This document shows, piece by piece, positions 62,897-64,000 of a stretch of DNA of 64,000 bases (positions within the stretch are counted from its first letter, which is position 1; each line of letters starts with the position of its first letter). Source of the stretch: Burkholderiaceae bacterium. GTDB lineage: Bacteria; Pseudomonadota; Gammaproteobacteria; Burkholderiales; Burkholderiaceae. A program made the translations under genes and the position numbers. The stretch spans positions 36,331-100,330 of the forward strand of contig CANGCM010000003.1 in the NCBI GenBank assembly GCA_947452535.1. The letters are read 5' to 3'. The notes beneath the pieces were generated by a model that saw only the letters and a program-made list of their open reading frames with translations, was not told the origin of the DNA and ran no database searches.

Positions 62897-64000
62897 CTAA
62901 TCCTTGATGTGCGATGGATCAAATAAGTGATCTGACAAAGTTGAACCTCTTGCTTGTAGGCGATCTGCAAAACGAGGTCGGATACCCGTTGCACGAAAAT
63001 GGCCCAGCACGGTGCCATCAGGAGCAACACCCGTTTGGTCAAAACAAAAAATTTCTTGCATGGTGATCATGTCAGCTTCCATGCCCGTAATCTCCTGAAT
63101 ACTCATTACCTTACGGCGACCGTCACTCAAACGAGAGATATGAATAATCACTGAAATGCCGGAAACAATCTGCTGTCGTAAGGCTTTTTGCACTACATTG
63201 ACTCCAGCCATACCAACCATATTCTCTAATCGAATCAGGGCATCACGGGGATTATTCGCATGAATCGTGGTTAAAGATCCTTCATGTCCCGTATTCATCG
63301 CCTGAAGCATGTCGATGACTTCGATACCTCGAACCTCGCCAACAATAATTCGGTCTGGTCTCATCCTCAGCGTATTCTTCACTAAGGCACGCTGATCAAT
63401 TTCACCCTTCCCTTCGATATTGGGAGGCCTAGTTTCCAGGCGCACTACATGTGGCTGCTGAAGACGTAATTCGGCAGCGTCTTCAATCGTAATAATGCGC
63501 TCATTATTGGGAATAAAGCCAGACATCACATTTAATAGGGTGGTCTTACCGCTACCAGTACCCCCTGAAATCAACATATTGGTTTTCACCTTGACTAAGG
63601 CACCAATAATGAGCGCCATATCATCCGTCATACTGCCGTAGTCAATTAAATTTTGAACGGAGAGTGGCACTTCCGAAAAACGGCGAATCGATAAAGCGGG
63701 TCCGTCCAAAGCAAGAGGAGGAATAATGGCATTGACACGTGAACCATCAGGCAATCTAGCATCCACCATCGGACTAGATTCATCAATCCTTCTTCCAACC
63801 CGCTCGACAATCTTTTCAATGACTTTTAATAAGTGAGCGTCGTTATCAAACGCGACCCTAGTTCTCTCTAAACGACCCTTTCTTTCAACAAAGATAGTCT
63901 TGTAATTATTGACTAATATATCCGACACTGTCGGATCAGAGATTAACGGTTCGATCGGGCCCAAGCCCATAATTTCATTCTGGATTTCATATACCAGACG
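62897..64000 (-). CDS. tadA: TadA/CpaF secretion ATPase (N-terminus off the right edge)
   Basis: The frame continues past 63970 without a stop ([19 protein letters not shown]), so the gene is cut by the window edge. The visible part has the CpaF/TadA core: [19 protein letters not shown], Walker [14 protein letters not shown], an Asp box ([11 protein letters not shown]), Walker B ([10 protein letters not shown]) and the [18 protein letters not shown]is box. It drives Flp pilus assembly. Together with tadB, tadC, tadE and the TadG-like gene it forms a partial tad locus. Flp pilin and cpaB/cpaC were not seen and may lie beyond. Confidence 0.94.
   Translation of the reverse strand, partial: RLVYEIQNEIMGLGPIEPLISDPTVSDILVNNYKTIFVERKGRLERTRVAFDNDAHLLKVIEKIVERVGRRIDESSPMVDARLPDGSRVNAIIPPLALDGPALSIRRFSEVPLSVQNLIDYGSMTDDMALIIGALVKVKTNMLISGGTGSGKTTLLNVMSGFIPNNERIITIEDAAELRLQQPHVVRLETRPPNIEGKGEIDQRALVKNTLRMRPDRIIVGEVRGIEVIDMLQAMNTGHEGSLTTIHANNPRDALIRLENMVGMAGVNVVQKALRQQIVSGISVIIHISRLSDGRRKVMSIQEITGMEADMITMQEIFCFDQTGVAPDGTVLGHFRATGIRPRFADRLQARGSTLSDHLFDPSHIKD

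Noticed and set aside
1..64000. CRISPR arrays, insertion sequences, prophage or integrase
   Set aside because: No regularly spaced repeats, transposase or integrase motifs were seen in the genes read.

Overview
This window is bacterial, moderate in GC and densely packed. It reads as a motile, small-genome betaproteobacterium of the Burkholderiaceae, most like Polynucleobacter. That placement is inference from gene content: three orphan Bug-type tricarboxylate-binding proteins, a PHA phasin, soxXYZA, NAD-dependent formate dehydrogenase, class I fumarase, FlhB-tail/FliK-like/FliT flagellar accessory genes and a Tad pilus locus. No rRNA, integrase, transposase or CRISPR array was seen.

Region 1 (1-18.5 kb) is flagellar and signalling. 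fliO-N-M-L, an unknown ORF, a BLUF blue-light photoreceptor gene, then fliK-J-I-H-G-F run on the minus strand, and fliE diverges from fliF. Next come an FlhB-tail protein, a second FliK-like protein and FliT. These are followed by a LuxR-type response regulator, two degenerate EAL-HDOD proteins, an 84-residue protein consisting of little more than a histidine-kinase H-box, and several unknown small proteins. A divergent flagellin follows, behind a well-spaced sigma-28 promoter.

Region 2 (18.6-34 kb) is metabolic with small toxin-antitoxin (TA) islands. It holds a DUF1902/HicA pair, nadB, a lone ParD-like protein, a formate dehydrogenase (fdsA plus a fused fdsG-fdsB), a DUF1080 protein, a YciI-like protein, phasin with TTGC-rich upstream dyads, an MmgE/PrpD-Bug pair, brnTA with a perfect palindromic operator, tRNA-Ser(GGA) and acs.

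Region 3 (34-53 kb) holds class I fumarase, murI-tonB-exbB-exbD, a Bug protein, tRNA-Leu(TAA), a penicillin acylase-family protein, two small envelope proteins and purU. A minus-strand cluster then joins a molybdenum hydroxylase (IorA/IorB type) to soxX-Y-Z-A. After it come lrgAB, another Bug protein and a gamma-glutamyltransferase homologue.

Region 4 (53-64 kb) begins with a decayed MazE-like antitoxin remnant and a toxin/CopG-type antitoxin pair in which a 16-bp repeat brackets the toxin. A Pif1-like helicase with a SUMF1-fold membrane protein, a PhnD-like binding protein overlapping a diguanylate cyclase, a universal stress protein and tadA-B-C-E-G follow. tadA runs off the right edge and fliO runs off the left edge.

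The most distinctive feature is the BLUF gene inside the main flagellar operon, close to c-di-GMP-type and phosphorelay-type regulators. It suggests light input into motility.
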